In this document: piece by piece, positions 8,359 through 18,663 of the stretch
How positions within the stretch are numbered: the stretch's first letter is position 1
Layout of the letters: each line of letters starts with the position of its first letter
From: Vibrio tubiashii
GTDB taxonomy: Bacteria > Pseudomonadota > Gammaproteobacteria > Enterobacterales > Vibrionaceae
DNA length: 64,000 bases
Assembly (NCBI GenBank): GCA_000775715.1
Contig: JRWQ01000014.1
Span: forward strand, 62,001 to 126,000
Reading direction: 5' to 3'
Notes under the pieces: model-generated
What the model saw: only the letters and a program-made list of their open reading frames with translations
Databases searched by the model: none
Told to the model about the DNA's origin: nothing
Translations under genes and position numbers: made by a program

Positions 8359-9390
8359 CTACTCCCAATCAAGAATAACTTTACCAGACTTACCGCTACG
8401 CATTGCGTCGAAGCCCGCTTGGAAGTCATCAATCTTGTAGTGGTGCGTGATGATTGGTGTAAGATCTAGGCCAGATTGAATCAATGACGCCATCTTGTAC
8501 CAAGTTTCGAACATTTCACGACCATAGATACCTTTAATAACTAGGCCCTTGAAGATCACTTGGTTCCAGTCGATGCCCATGTCTGATGGTGGAATACCCA
8601 GAAGTGCGATACGACCGCCGTGGTTCATGGTCTTAAGCATTGAGTTAAACGCTGATGGTACGCCAGACATTTCAAGGCCGACATCGAAGCCTTCTGTCAT
8701 ATTTAGCTCTTCCATTACGTCTTCAAGTTTCTGCTCAGCAACGTTTACCGCGCGAGTAACGCCCATTTTACGTGCTAGTTCTAGGCGGTATTCGTTAACG
8801 TCAGTGATGACCACATGGCGCGCACCAACATGTTTCGCAACTGCAGCCGCCATAATACCGATTGGGCCTGCGCCAGTAATAAGCACATCTTCGCCGACCA
8901 AATCAAATGACAAAGCAGTATGGACTGCGTTACCAAATGGGTCGAAGATTGATGCAAGATCGTCAGAAATACCTTCAGGGATCTTAAATGCGTTGAATGC
9001 CGGAATTACTAGGTATTCGGCGAATGCACCTTCACGGTTAACGCCGACGCCTACCGTGTTGCGACATAGGTGCGTACGGCCGCCGCGACAGTTACGGCAG
9101 TGACCACAGGTAATATGTCCTTCTCCAGAGACGCGATCACCAATTTCGAAGCCGCGAACCTCTTGGCCAATACCTACGACTTCACCAACGTACTCATGGC
9201 CAACGACCATAGGCACCGGAATCGTGTTCTGTGACCACTCGTCCCAGTTGTAGATGTGAACGTCAGTACCACAGATCGCTGTCTTCTTAATTCGTATTAG
9301 GAGATCATTGTGTCCAAGCTCTGGCTTGTCTACTTCGGTCATCCAGATGCCTTCTTCAGGCTTAAGTTTTGAAAGTGCTTTGATTTTCAT
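8359..9390 (-). CDS. tdh: L-threonine 3-dehydrogenase
   Basis: A 343-residue zinc-dependent medium-chain dehydrogenase that oxidises L-threonine with NAD+ to 2-amino-3-ketobutyrate in the cytoplasm. It shows catalytic zinc residues (C38 in [14 protein letters not shown]63 and E64 in [10 protein letters not shown]), the structural-zinc cysteines [15 protein letters not shown] and the Rossmann motif [10 protein letters not shown]. The length equals that of E. coli Tdh. It overlaps kbl by one base (TAATG), so the two are translationally coupled and the product passes straight to Kbl. Confidence 0.97.
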   Translation of the reverse strand: MKIKALSKLKPEEGIWMTEVDKPELGHNDLLIRIKKTAICGTDVHIYNWDEWSQNTIPVPMVVGHEYVGEVVGIGQEVRGFEIGDRVSGEGHITCGHCRNCRGGRTHLCRNTVGVGVNREGAFAEYLVIPAFNAFKIPEGISDDLASIFDPFGNAVHTALSFDLVGEDVLITGAGPIGIMAAAVAKHVGARHVVITDVNEYRLELARKMGVTRAVNVAEQKLEDVMEELNMTEGFDVGLEMSGVPSAFNSMLKTMNHGGRIALLGIPPSDMGIDWNQVIFKGLVIKGIYGREMFETWYKMASLIQSGLDLTPIITHHYKIDDFQAGFDAMRSGKSGKVILDWE

Positions 9391-10586
9391 TACTTGATGA
9401 TCTCCATGTCACGACCTACCTCGATGAACGCATCGATAGCGCGATCTAGCTGCTCACGAGAATGCGCTGCAGACATTTGGGTACGGATACGAGCTTGGCC
9501 TTTTGGTACTACCGGGAAAGAGAAACCAATAACATAAATGCCTTTTTCAAGTGCGCGTTCTGCAAACTCTGCCGCTACTTTGGCGTCGCCTAGCATGATA
9601 GGGATGATTGCATGGTCAGCACCACCCATCGTAAAGCCTGCGTCTTCCATGCGGGTACGGAAGTGCGCTGCGTTTTCCCATAGGCGATCGCGTAGGTCTC
9701 CACTTTGCTCTAATAGATCTAATACACGGATAGAGGCATTAACGATTGCAGGTGCGACTGAGTTAGAGAATAGGTATGGACGCGAACGCTGACGTAGCCA
9801 GTCGATCACTTCAGCTTTACCTGATGTGTAACCGCCTGAAGCGCCACCCATAGCTTTACCTAACGTACCTGTGATGATGTCGATGCGATCAACAACATCA
9901 TGATATTCGTGGGTACCGGCGCCTGTTTTGCCCATGAAGCCAACAGCGTGAGAGTCATCTACCATAGTCAATGCGCCGTACTTGTCTGCAAGATCACAAA
10001 TAGCCGGAAGGTTTGCTACCACACCATCCATTGAGAACACACCGTCAGTGACGATAAGAATGTGGCGAGCGCCCGCTTCTTTCGCTGCGATCAATTGCTT
10101 TTCTAGCTCTTGCATATTGTTGTTGGGGTAACGGAAACGCATCGCTTTACATAAGCGAACACCGTCGATAATTGAAGCGTGGTTCAACGCATCAGAGATG
10201 ATTGCATCTTCTTTGCCAAGAATCGTTTCAAACAGACCTGCGTTTGCATCAAAACAAGAGGTGTAAAGGATTGTGTCTTCTTTACCTAGGAACTTAGACA
10301 GTTTTTGCTCGAGTTCTTTATGGATATCTTGAGTACCACAGATAAAGCGAACTGATGCCATACCAAAACCGTGTACATCCATACCCTGCTTACCCGCTTC
10401 AATCAGCTCTGGATGGTTGGCAAGGCCAAGGTAGTTGTTTGCACAGAAGTTTAGTACTTCTTCACCGGTAGAGATCTTTACCGCAGCCTGTTGTTGAGAT
10501 GTAATGATGCGCTCTGACTTGTAAAGACCTTCAGCCCTTACTTCTTCTATTTGATTTTGAATCTGTTGGTAGAATGCAGAAGACAT
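9390..10586 (-). CDS. kbl: Glycine C-acetyltransferase (2-amino-3-ketobutyrate CoA ligase)
   Basis: A 398-residue PLP enzyme that splits 2-amino-3-ketobutyrate with CoA into glycine and acetyl-CoA. The PLP lysine lies in [14 protein letters not shown] and the cofactor-binding aspartate in [10 protein letters not shown]. It is full length compared with E. coli Kbl (398). The start ATG has AGGAAGG seven bases upstream. It is first in the kbl-tdh threonine-degradation operon. A 17-bp palindrome in its leader and a divergent LysR gene suggest local control. Confidence 0.97.
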   Translation of the reverse strand: MSSAFYQQIQNQIEEVRAEGLYKSERIITSQQQAAVKISTGEEVLNFCANNYLGLANHPELIEAGKQGMDVHGFGMASVRFICGTQDIHKELEQKLSKFLGKEDTILYTSCFDANAGLFETILGKEDAIISDALNHASIIDGVRLCKAMRFRYPNNNMQELEKQLIAAKEAGARHILIVTDGVFSMDGVVANLPAICDLADKYGALTMVDDSHAVGFMGKTGAGTHEYHDVVDRIDIITGTLGKAMGGASGGYTSGKAEVIDWLRQRSRPYLFSNSVAPAIVNASIRVLDLLEQSGDLRDRLWENAAHFRTRMEDAGFTMGGADHAIIPIMLGDAKVAAEFAERALEKGIYVIGFSFPVVPKGQARIRTQMSAAHSREQLDRAIDAFIEVGRDMEIIK

Positions 10587-10617
10587 TGCAAATTCCTTCC
10601 TAGTTATTATGTGGGAT

Positions 10618-10634
10618 TCCAGTGGTTCACTGGA
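10618..10634. promoter_or_regulatory. 17-bp palindrome in the kbl leader
   Basis: TCCAGTG-GTT-CACTGGA is a perfect 7-3-7 inverted repeat lying 32 bases before the kbl start and just upstream of its ribosome binding site. It could be a protein operator or an RNA hairpin in the 5' leader. It is not a standard LysR T-N11-A box, so a link to the divergent LysR gene is only inferred. Confidence 0.4.
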
Positions 10635-10797
10635 GCCAAAATCTTATTCACTAAGTGTAATTCAAGCGCGCTAATTTCATTATCCCGTTAGGTGGAAAAA
10701 CATTGTTGAATCATAGGCACAAATAACGCCTTTTAATGATGACGCTCACATTTACACACGCTACAATTGCGAAAAATACCCACATGACGTTAAGAAA

Positions 10798-11712
10798 ATG
10801 AAGAATACTAAGCTGATCACCCTACTTCCCGACTTAGCGAGTTTTATTGTTATCGTAGATGAAGGAAGTTTTACCGCAGCGGCCAAAAGTCTCGATGTTA
10901 CACCATCCGCATTGAGCAAATTAGTGACGCGTTTAGAGGTCTCACTGTCAGTTAAGCTCTTTGAGCGTACGACTAGAACGCTGATCATCACACAGCATGG
11001 CCAGCAGGTTTACGATCAAGCTTTGGTTATGTTGGATGCAGCAAAGCGCGCAGTGGAGCTGTCGACCACCGCCCACCAAAAGATGTCTGGTGCATTGACG
11101 ATCGCTGCTCCGGAAGCGTTTTTAAACTCAGTACTCCAGCCTCACGTCGTTCCTTTCTTGAAAAAGTATCCTGAAATTCAACTTAAGCTGCGTGTCGCAG
11201 ACGGAGAAATCGATCTAATTCGTGAAGGAATAGACATCGCGTTTAAACTTACCGATAAGCCCGATGAGAACTTAGTGCTAAAAGAGGTAAGCAAAACCAA
11301 CCTTGTACTGTGCGCGAGCCCTGCATATATCGCTAAACGCGGCATGCCAGCCCATCCTAGTGACCTGACCGACCATGACTGCCTCTATCTAGCAGAAACA
11401 GACAAAGATCATGTGTGGGATTTCTTTAAAGATGACGAGTACCACTCAATTGCAGTGTCGGGGCGATACGCAGTTAACCACTCACAAATGCGCTTAACAG
11501 GAGTAAAGAACGCCCTAGGTATAGGTATCTTCCATGACTTCGTGATAGCTGAATCAGTAGCGAACAATGACGTTATTCAGGTCTTGCAGGATTGGACAAT
11601 AAAAAGTAACTATCATGGTGCAGTTGCTATGCAATATCCTCAGACCAAATATATGCCAGCCCGGCTGCGCGGGTTTATTGACTATATCAGCGAGCAATTG
11701 GCAGCAAAGTAG
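10798..11712 (+). CDS. LysR-family regulator divergent from kbl-tdh
   Basis: 304 residues. An N-terminal helix-turn-helix (about 13-70: FIVIVDEGSFTAAAKSLDVT, then SALSKLVTRLE) is followed by a periplasmic-binding-protein-like effector domain (about 95-300). The LysR gene stands head to head with kbl-tdh across 211 bases, the usual layout for a LysR protein and its target, so control of threonine catabolism is plausible but not shown. The subfamily resembles the large group of single-operon activators; I recognise no specific ortholog. A strong hairpin follows the stop codon. Confidence 0.85.
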   Translation: MKNTKLITLLPDLASFIVIVDEGSFTAAAKSLDVTPSALSKLVTRLEVSLSVKLFERTTRTLIITQHGQQVYDQALVMLDAAKRAVELSTTAHQKMSGALTIAAPEAFLNSVLQPHVVPFLKKYPEIQLKLRVADGEIDLIREGIDIAFKLTDKPDENLVLKEVSKTNLVLCASPAYIAKRGMPAHPSDLTDHDCLYLAETDKDHVWDFFKDDEYHSIAVSGRYAVNHSQMRLTGVKNALGIGIFHDFVIAESVANNDVIQVLQDWTIKSNYHGAVAMQYPQTKYMPARLRGFIDYISEQLAAK

Positions 11713-11739
11713 GCTAAGCCCCACGCGAGGCTTAGCCTA
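11710..11739. terminator. Bidirectional hairpin between the LysR and PepSY genes
   Basis: TAGGCTAAGCC / GGCTTAGCCTA is an 11-bp perfect stem with an eight-base loop between convergent genes. It overlaps the LysR stop codon. T runs on both sides are short. Confidence 0.65.
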
Positions 11740-11747
11740 TTACAAGC

Positions 11748-13208
11748 CTAGGATAGATATGCTCTTAGCTTAGGGCTATTACGAACGACTAGAGTATCTA
11801 TAACGAGTGCCAGCACGATAGAGATACCAGCTAGTGGGAACATTAAGCTAACTAGAATCAAGCTAATCAATCCTAGTTTCCAAATACCATCTTGTTCAAA
11901 TCGCGTCGGTACACCCAGTTTATTTTGCTTTGCTGGGCGACGTACCCACCACATCATTGCCCCTGTCACAGAGATCGCAATGAAAGCTAAGCAAAAAACA
12001 ACATTGAGTACTTTATTGATGATGGTTAAATCCCCTTGATGCAATGAAACTCCGGCTGCCATCGCTTTTGCTACCAGGCTGTAGTCTTGCCAAGTGACAT
12101 CAACCAACACATTTCCGGTATATTGATCAAAGTGTGTGGTGCGATCTTTTCTTGGATCAGTAACATCACCCGCCATTGAGTTTGACGACACAGTAAAAAT
12201 GCCCGTGTCTGATTGTGGCAGATATACCTTGAACTGAGTAAATCCCAGCGCTTTGGCTTTCGCTATGATTTCGTCAATCCCAATACCGTGCACAAAATTG
12301 TATGGTTTATCAGTTTGATGTTCATGAGGGGCACTGTGGTGGCCCTTTGATTCCGGTACTGTGGCTTGTTCAAGGTTCCAAGGCATCTCTTCCTCACTAC
12401 CATGATTAAGCTGTGCATGAGTTAAAGCAGACTGAGGCTTCTCCCCCCAAGTGTAATAGGTAGGAAAGGTGTTCCAGCCCTGTACCATCTTAGCGCCCCA
12501 TACACCAGCCCAAGCTAAACCCGAAAGTAAAAACAGCAGCAACACTAGTGATAGTGTACCGCCAAGATTGGCATGTAAGTCTCGCATAAAGACACGTGTT
12601 CCAGCGTTAAAGCGTAGTTTTAGAAACCCTGCTTTACTTGCATTGTCTTGAGGCAACCATAAATAGAGCCCACTAACTAAAAGTAGGATGCCTAAACTTA
12701 CTGACACTTCAATTAGGTAGTCACCCCATTTTCCGATTAACAAGGTACCGTGGATATCATTTGCCAGTTGATACCAGCTCTCACTTCTATCAATTTCGCC
12801 TATAATTTCGGCGTTATACGGATTTACGGTAACGAGTATACTTTTACCGTCTGCGAGTTTTACGTTGAAGCGGTGTGCTAGGTCTTCGCGGTTTGATGAG
12901 ACGTACTGAGTTATTTTAGCGCTCGGGTATGCTTGTTTAACTGCCAGCAATTGTTTGGAAACAGGCTTAACCCGCTCCTGAGGAATCACATAAATGATGT
13001 CGCTGTATCTTAACTGCTCTATTTCGTCATCAAAGAGCATTATGAGCCCAGTAATGCTGAGCATAATCATAAAGGGGATCGCAAATAGGCCAGCATAGAA
13101 ATGCCAACGCCAAGTTAAAAAATAGCGAGCTTTTGCGGTGTTTGTCGTTTCTGGTATAGATGGGCGTACTGAGTCCTTAGGTGGAGTCTGAGTTTGACTA
13201 CCTAACAT
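11748..13208 (-). CDS. PepSY-associated transmembrane protein
   Basis: 486 residues from the ATG at 13208, which has AAAAGGA at good spacing; an ATG seven codons upstream lacks a site. The protein has an N-terminal membrane helix (FYAGLFAIPFMIMLSITGLIML), periplasmic PepSY-type regions, a second helix with LGILLLVSGLYLWLP, a third region with SLVLLLFLLSGLAWAGVWG, and C-terminal helices with MMWWVRRPAK. This architecture is that of the PepSY_TM family, often found with siderophore uptake or ferric-reductase functions. A His-rich loop (near residues 280-300, GHHSAPHEH) may bind metal. It precedes the DUF2946 gene on the same strand, and the two families commonly occur together. The substrate is unknown. 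Confidence 0.85.
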   Translation of the reverse strand: MLGSQTQTPPKDSVRPSIPETTNTAKARYFLTWRWHFYAGLFAIPFMIMLSITGLIMLFDDEIEQLRYSDIIYVIPQERVKPVSKQLLAVKQAYPSAKITQYVSSNREDLAHRFNVKLADGKSILVTVNPYNAEIIGEIDRSESWYQLANDIHGTLLIGKWGDYLIEVSVSLGILLLVSGLYLWLPQDNASKAGFLKLRFNAGTRVFMRDLHANLGGTLSLVLLLFLLSGLAWAGVWGAKMVQGWNTFPTYYTWGEKPQSALTHAQLNHGSEEEMPWNLEQATVPESKGHHSAPHEHQTDKPYNFVHGIGIDEIIAKAKALGFTQFKVYLPQSDTGIFTVSSNSMAGDVTDPRKDRTTHFDQYTGNVLVDVTWQDYSLVAKAMAAGVSLHQGDLTIINKVLNVVFCLAFIAISVTGAMMWWVRRPAKQNKLGVPTRFEQDGIWKLGLISLILVSLMFPLAGISIVLALVIDTLVVRNSPKLRAYLS

Positions 13209-13331
13209 ATTTATTCCTTTTTTGAGCATACAGCGAAAGCACTCGTGTTAATTGACGAGTGGCATGCTGAGCTGCGCTTAACTTTACTATTTGGCTTTTA
13301 GCCTTTTGTTATTAGATGTACTTGGATTTCG

Positions 13332-13688
13332 TCAAAGGAATAGAGGTGGAGCTCGAGGGATAGCGAGTTGGAATCGTTCGCTTAGAGCCAAAAAAGCGTA
13401 ACCTTCTACTATCGCTAAAGTGCTTTTAGTAAAGTGTGTGGGTGTTGGAACTGTGTCTTGGTGAAAACTGGAAAAGTGGTTGAATGGACAAGGTTTACTG
13501 TGCTGAGTGTCTACTTTGCCTTCTTCGATTTGAACTAACTCAAAACCATTGATGGTACACAGTGTCGCCCAAACACCTGCACTCGCTCCATGGGCATTTA
13601 TAACGGGCATCAAGGTTACAAGCACCCAACTTAGGGCACTTGCAACTAACATAGTTCGCTTGAAGTTCGATGCTCGTAACATATTCAC
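13332..13688 (-). CDS. DUF2946-like exported protein
   Basis: A 118-residue protein with an N-terminal hydrophobic stretch (about 12-32, MLVASALSWVLVTLMPVINA) acting as signal or anchor. The motif WATLCTINGFEL and a later CPFN resemble the DUF2946 pattern, in which two cysteine-containing motifs are conserved and often read CxxC; here the second motif has only one Cys. The family is found beside TonB receptors and PepSY proteins and is suspected to act in metal handling. Here the PepSY gene is the next gene downstream, about 120 bases away. The family call is from motif memory. Confidence 0.6.
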   Translation of the reverse strand: MNMLRASNFKRTMLVASALSWVLVTLMPVINAHGASAGVWATLCTINGFELVQIEEGKVDTQHSKPCPFNHFSSFHQDTVPTPTHFTKSTLAIVEGYAFLALSERFQLAIPRAPPLFL

Positions 13689-13804
13689 TCTCAGTTAATT
13701 GGCAGTGAATATATAACCTTTTGCTAACAATCTCAGCAAGCCACTCCCAAAAACCTAACAAAGATCATGGTAATAGATGGTTTAATGATAGTGCCGTCGC
13801 TTAA

Positions 13805-14188
13805 TCAGCCGAAAAGTTTGCTCCAAATACTAGGGTTACGCTTATCGTGGTACTCAATTCTCAAATCATCTACATTTTTCAGTTCCGCTTTTGCACCATC
13901 AATATCGCCCGCATCTAACTTGCGTTCGATGGACTCGAGGGTAACAGTTAGCTTGGAAAACCCTTCAAAATAGATATCGAATTTCTCTGGAGGGTAATCG
14001 CCACGTTTTGATTGCTCAACAAGCTCAGACAAATTGCTCACGGCTGATTTCATTTGACTGATTTCACTTGCCTCGGCAGCAGTCTTGAACTCGACTTTCA
14101 TTTGCTTCATCGTGGCTTTAAGGTCAAAGTCGCTTGCAAACGCTTGAGCTGATAGGGTAATGGCTAAAACGGGTAGTAACTTTCTCAT
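13805..14188 (-). CDS. cybC: Cytochrome b562, periplasmic
   Basis: 127 residues with a cleavable signal peptide (MRKLLPVLAITLSAQAFA, then SDFDL). The mature protein is a four-helix bundle. The heme ligands of the family are visible: a methionine in LKATMKQM near the mature N-terminus and a histidine in LRIEYHDKRN near the C-terminus. It is a small periplasmic electron carrier whose partner is not established. It stands alone, with no close operon partner. Confidence 0.85.
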   Translation of the reverse strand: MRKLLPVLAITLSAQAFASDFDLKATMKQMKVEFKTAAEASEISQMKSAVSNLSELVEQSKRGDYPPEKFDIYFEGFSKLTVTLESIERKLDAGDIDGAKAELKNVDDLRIEYHDKRNPSIWSKLFG

Positions 14189-14268
14189 TATATTTTTATG
14201 CTTTTGTTAGTTGGTAATTTAAGTGTACTGAATCTCACTTAAAGTTAAGAAACAAACTTTGTATCAAG

Positions 14269-15012
14269 TTATAAATTTTTGAATTCAGAAATTGGCGTAT
14301 GGCCTCTTAACTCGAGGAAACTAAGGAATTGAGATACGCTGTGTGTGATAACTTTGTCGCTGCTCACACCAACCTTATCTAGTAATTCGCCACTTAACGA
14401 CAAGTTACCTACGTCTTGGCAGAAATGGGCATCACTACCCGTAGTAAAATAGACGCCAACCTCTTTCCCTAAGCGAGCAATCTCTTCACAGCGTTCGACA
14501 CTGCCAACTCGGCTATTCCCTTTCAAGGTGGTGTTATTAATTTCGATCGCAACATTATGCTTTTGTGCGCAGGTTAATACTGCTTCGAAGTCGAAATTGA
14601 AGTTTGGATTGCCTAAATGGCCGAGTGCGTCAATGTGGCCGCTCTTTATGGCATTGATCAGTGCCAAGGTATGACTTGCCTCATCACTTGGCCTAAACAC
14701 GGGCTCGTGAAAGCTCGCGATCACCCAATCTAAGCTTTTATATGAAGTAGGATGGACGTCGATTTCACCAGCTGTATTGAGTATGTTGGATTCGACCCCT
14801 CGGATAATTGCAACACCTTCGATAAACCTTGGGAGAATTTTCTGGTTGGAAAAGAACCAAAAGTGAGGAGCGCCAGGCATCGACTCCGCATGATCGGTCG
14901 TGCAAAACATCGCTAGGCCGTTTTCTCGCGCTGAACGCGCATTTTCAATAAGCGTGCTGTACGCATGACCACTGGCGTATGTATGAGTATGTGTATCGAT
15001 AACTAGGTTCAT
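14269..15012 (-). CDS. YcdX-like PHP-domain phosphoesterase
   Basis: A 247-residue cytoplasmic metal-dependent hydrolase of the PHP superfamily. The metal-binding motifs are present: [11 protein letters not shown] at the N-terminus, TTDHAES, a Glu in [22 protein letters not shown] and GSDAHFC near the C-terminus. This order and the length fit YcdX, a trinuclear-zinc phosphatase linked to swarming in E. coli. The natural substrate is unknown. The next gene (SRPBCC) lies about 50 bases away on the same strand. Confidence 0.88.
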   Translation of the reverse strand: MNLVIDTHTHTYASGHAYSTLIENARSARENGLAMFCTTDHAESMPGAPHFWFFSNQKILPRFIEGVAIIRGVESNILNTAGEIDVHPTSYKSLDWVIASFHEPVFRPSDEASHTLALINAIKSGHIDALGHLGNPNFNFDFEAVLTCAQKHNVAIEINNTTLKGNSRVGSVERCEEIARLGKEVGVYFTTGSDAHFCQDVGNLSLSGELLDKVGVSSDKVITHSVSQFLSFLELRGHTPISEFKNL

Positions 15013-15061
15013 AGATCTACGCTATTTAAATTGAGTTCAATGATCCTATGTTATCAGTCAA

Positions 15062-15508
15062 TTATGTTTCTTGCTCGCACAACAGCTTGATCATTGGCAA
15101 AGCTTTCTCCCAACCACTGTTGAACATGGTGACGAAATCAGGATGTGTTTCAATTGTTATGGTCAGCAGTACACCTTGTTCTGTTTCCTCGATCTGGTAA
15201 ATCTCCCTACTTCCAATCCATTTTCGGGCAGAATCGCTGTCTATCTGTTGCACTTTATCAGAACCGAATACTCCAACATGGTGATATTCGAGATGGTGGT
15301 TAACGTCAAAGCAATCAACGACAGCTTTGGTGCCTCCTAGGTCTGGGTCAAAAAATGACACCTGCTCGCCTACCCGCCAATCTCCGGTGAACTGAGAGTT
15401 GGGTGAAAAAGCGACGGCCCATTGTTTGTATTTGTCGGATTGAATAAGAGCATCCCAAACAACATTTGCCGTGGTATTGACTTCGATTTGATAGTTTAAC
15501 TTCAGCAT
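15062..15508 (-). CDS. SRPBCC (START-like) lipid/ligand-binding fold protein
   Basis: 148 residues. The N-terminal segment YQIEVNTTANVVWDALIQSDKYKQW and the following strands match the helix-grip START-like fold of the polyketide cyclase/dehydrase and AHSA1 group. Members bind hydrophobic ligands in a central cavity; the ligand here is unknown. It carries no signal peptide. It is likely transcribed with the downstream YcdX-like gene. Confidence 0.7.
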   Translation of the reverse strand: MLKLNYQIEVNTTANVVWDALIQSDKYKQWAVAFSPNSQFTGDWRVGEQVSFFDPDLGGTKAVVDCFDVNHHLEYHHVGVFGSDKVQQIDSDSARKWIGSREIYQIEETEQGVLLTITIETHPDFVTMFNSGWEKALPMIKLLCEQET

Positions 15509-15670
15509 AAATCGCTCACTTTTGGGGTTTACTACAGTTATAGCTCAATTTGCTGATTTTTCTTGTTAATTGTCACGTTAAACATAGAGATGTTGGTACG
15601 AACAACAATATTTTTTGCAGGTTGCTGAGATTGTTCGATACTTATTATGTCCCTTTTCATTGGTGGAGCT

Positions 15671-18547
15671 ATGAAAAAGCGCCGGTACTCCTTAAGTATT
15701 CACATCACTACATTGTTTATGGTATTGACGACCTTAGTTGGATCAGTGCTTATCGCCATTAGTTATCGGCATGCACAGGAACTGTTGACGGTAAGCGCAA
15801 AGGAGCTAAGTAACGAGAATAGCCGTAAGCTTGAGTCGACATTCCAGGTTAAAGCGGGCCCAATACTGACTACGTTGGACTTTATGGCAATGAGTCGTGC
15901 GATCGAAAATCATGGCTCTGCGGTGACGTATATTCGCTTTTTGACTTCTCTACAAACTATTTTCGAGCGCAACCCTAGTGTTGTCGCCCTTTACTATGCC
16001 AATGAACAAGGTGATTTGACTCAAATCAGGGCGCTAAGATCGAACAATGATAGAGAGAGATTCGAAGCCCCAATCAAAGCAACTTTACTGATCAATACTA
16101 CCCGCATCTCTGGATTGAATGAATTCTATTTTTTAGATGGCGCTTACCGAACGTTAGAGCATAGAAAACTCAACAACAACGTGTTTGATCCCCGTAACAG
16201 ACCGTGGTTTACCAATGCCACTGCAGACGGCGCGATAAGACTTACTGAGCCCTACTTTTTCTACTTCTTACAAACTAATGGAGTGACGCTGTCACGAAGA
16301 TCACCGGATGGCAAGAGTGTGGTGGGGGCTGATTTTACGCTCACCTCGCTGTCTGAGCAGGTAAGTGAAATGGGCTATTCCAGTAGCACAAAGCTGATTC
16401 TTTTTGACCACCAATTTAAAGTCTTGGCACACCACAATTTAGGCAGTGCACTGAGCACGGCTGATTCAGTGACTGTAGAAATGCTTGAAGATACTGTATT
16501 CGGCGGAGTGTTAAACCGTAGCGCAAGCCAAACTCTCTATGCTACTGCGGAGGAAGATCAGCAGAAGTGGTCAGTGACATTAACACCTGTAACACTGAAC
16601 CAGCAAACTCGTCTTTTACTCGCGGAAGCCACACCACAACACGATCTATTGGCCTCATTGCTCTCTATGCGTGACAAACAAGTTCAAGTGGCTATCGCGA
16701 TGTTGTTTATGAGCTTTATCGTTGTCTGGATTGTCGCTCAGCGCTTAGCAAACCCATTACAGGCTTTGATGAAACAAACAGACAATATCGCTCGTTTTGA
16801 CTTCAAAAAGACCCGTTATTCAAAAAGTGTCATCAAAGAAGTCGCCAATCTCACTGAATCGATAGAGTTGATGGAGCACACCTTATACGATCTACTCCGT
16901 TTGCTCAGAGAAACCGCGAGCAATACCGATTTCAGTGTATTGGCTAAGACGATCGCTCATCAAAGTTTTCTTGTTACAAGAGCAGAAACGATCATCCTCT
17001 ATGTTAGAGATGATGAAGAGAGCGACTACACACCTGCTGCCAATCACGCGATCATTCCATTCAAAATTGACATCAACGAGTTAATCTCTGCGACTGCATG
17101 GGCCAAAACTGAGTTGATGAAAGGTGAAATTGTTCACCTTAACCGAGATGACAATGCCCTAGCGAACTACCGCGATATTATTTACAACTCGGATGTCTAT
17201 TTTTTTCCGCTACATAATCGCGACAGCAAACTTGTCGGGATACTACTGCTAGGTTACGAACGAGCGATTACTCAAGAACAAGCAGATAAACATGCCTTTT
17301 TAAAAGAGCTGTTAAGTTTTGCGGAAATTGCAAAAGAGAACATCGACCGAATTGAGCAACAAAAAGAGATGCTTAACGCCTTTGTCGAGCTTATTGCATC
17401 AGCAATTGATACCAAATCCCCTTATACTGGAAGTCACTGTCAACGAGTGCCAGATTTGACCAAGATGATCGTTAAAGCTGCCGTTGATGATCAAACCCAC
17501 TTTCCTTTGTTTTCTATGACGAAAGAGCAATGGGAAGAGTTACATCTCGCTTCTTGGCTACATGACTGTGGCAAAGTCACGACACCAGAGTATGTGATCG
17601 ATAAAGCAACCAAGCTTGAAACCATCTATGACCGAATTCACGAAGTTAGGATGAGGTTTGAATTGCTTAAACTGCAAGCCGAAGTCGATTATTGGAAGGG
17701 AATAGTTGATGGTAAGGATGAAACTACACTTAAACATCAATTGATTAGAGTGCAACAACAATTGGATGATGATTTTGCCTTTGTTGGCCAATGCAACATT
17801 GGCGGTGAGTCCATGAGTGAAGAAGACCTGAAGCGACTCAAGCTCATCAGCCAATATCAGTGGACACGTACACTAGATGATAAGATTGGTGTTTCATGGG
17901 TCGAACTCCAACGCGCCGAATCGAGTGAACCTCTTCCTGTGAAAGAGTTTTTGCTAAGCGATAAAAGGGTTCATCAAATAGAGTGGGATGCGAACTGCAA
18001 ACCACAAGATGTATGGCAGGAGCAGTTCGTTCTCTCACCTAGTGAACTAAAATACAACCGTGGTGAAATGTATAATTTATCGATTGAACGTGGCACTCTC
18101 AATGATGAAGAGCGTTTCGTTATCAATGATCATATCATTCAAACCATCACCATGCTCAAGCGGTTACCCTATCCTGATCATTTAAAGAATGTTCCTGAGA
18201 TTGCAGGTGGGCATCATGAGCGTGTTGATGGTCATGGTTATCCAAAAGGTCTTTGTGAAGAGCAACTTTCAATTCCGGCGCGAGTCATGGCTATTGCCGA
18301 TGTGTTCGAGGCTTTGACCTCCAATGATCGCCCATATAAGAAAGCAAAAACTCTTAGTGAGTCTATTGATATAATGACTGACATGGCAACAAATGGTCAC
18401 CTTGATCCCAAGCTCTATCTGATTTTCTTACTCAATAAGATTGATCAGACATACGCGCATAAGTACTTAGAACAATCGCAGATGTCTGAGATAGATAGGG
18501 ATGCTCATATTAGACGGGTTAGGAGCTTCATCAAATCGAAATTCTAA
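15671..18547 (+). CDS. Membrane HD-GYP cyclic-di-GMP phosphodiesterase with a long insertion
   Basis: 958 residues from the ATG at 15671, which has GGTGGAG just upstream; an earlier in-frame ATG lacks a site. Order: membrane helix (about 8-30), periplasmic dCache-type sensor (to about 330), second helix (VAIAMLFMSFIVVWIVA, about 337-355), HAMP, GAF-like region (about 400-560) and an HD-GYP domain. The metal motif WLHDCGKVTTPEYVIDK is at about residue 627, and HHERVDGHGYPKGL follows only at about 848. In a standard domain the two motifs are about 60 residues apart, so about 150 residues are inserted. HD-GYP proteins degrade c-di-GMP. A similar HD-GYP gene precedes zwf in V. cholerae. Confidence 0.9.
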   Translation: MKKRRYSLSIHITTLFMVLTTLVGSVLIAISYRHAQELLTVSAKELSNENSRKLESTFQVKAGPILTTLDFMAMSRAIENHGSAVTYIRFLTSLQTIFERNPSVVALYYANEQGDLTQIRALRSNNDRERFEAPIKATLLINTTRISGLNEFYFLDGAYRTLEHRKLNNNVFDPRNRPWFTNATADGAIRLTEPYFFYFLQTNGVTLSRRSPDGKSVVGADFTLTSLSEQVSEMGYSSSTKLILFDHQFKVLAHHNLGSALSTADSVTVEMLEDTVFGGVLNRSASQTLYATAEEDQQKWSVTLTPVTLNQQTRLLLAEATPQHDLLASLLSMRDKQVQVAIAMLFMSFIVVWIVAQRLANPLQALMKQTDNIARFDFKKTRYSKSVIKEVANLTESIELMEHTLYDLLRLLRETASNTDFSVLAKTIAHQSFLVTRAETIILYVRDDEESDYTPAANHAIIPFKIDINELISATAWAKTELMKGEIVHLNRDDNALANYRDIIYNSDVYFFPLHNRDSKLVGILLLGYERAITQEQADKHAFLKELLSFAEIAKENIDRIEQQKEMLNAFVELIASAIDTKSPYTGSHCQRVPDLTKMIVKAAVDDQTHFPLFSMTKEQWEELHLASWLHDCGKVTTPEYVIDKATKLETIYDRIHEVRMRFELLKLQAEVDYWKGIVDGKDETTLKHQLIRVQQQLDDDFAFVGQCNIGGESMSEEDLKRLKLISQYQWTRTLDDKIGVSWVELQRAESSEPLPVKEFLLSDKRVHQIEWDANCKPQDVWQEQFVLSPSELKYNRGEMYNLSIERGTLNDEERFVINDHIIQTITMLKRLPYPDHLKNVPEIAGGHHERVDGHGYPKGLCEEQLSIPARVMAIADVFEALTSNDRPYKKAKTLSESIDIMTDMATNGHLDPKLYLIFLLNKIDQTYAHKYLEQSQMSEIDRDAHIRRVRSFIKSKF

Positions 18548-18663
18548 CGATTTACTTAAATGTTTAGACGCTAATTTACTCTACGACATAATTTCCACCT
18601 CACACAAATTCAATAGTTTACGTTTAACGCTAGTTAATATTTAATCGTTTGCTCGACAAAAGG

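Noticed and set aside
8549..9103. 184-codon ORF opposite tdh
   Set aside because: A frame shadow of tdh with low-complexity Ser/Thr/Pro composition and no independent start signal.
13540..13761. 73-codon minus-strand ORF upstream of the DUF2946 gene
   Set aside because: It overlaps the DUF2946 gene in another frame and lacks a signal peptide or ribosome site.
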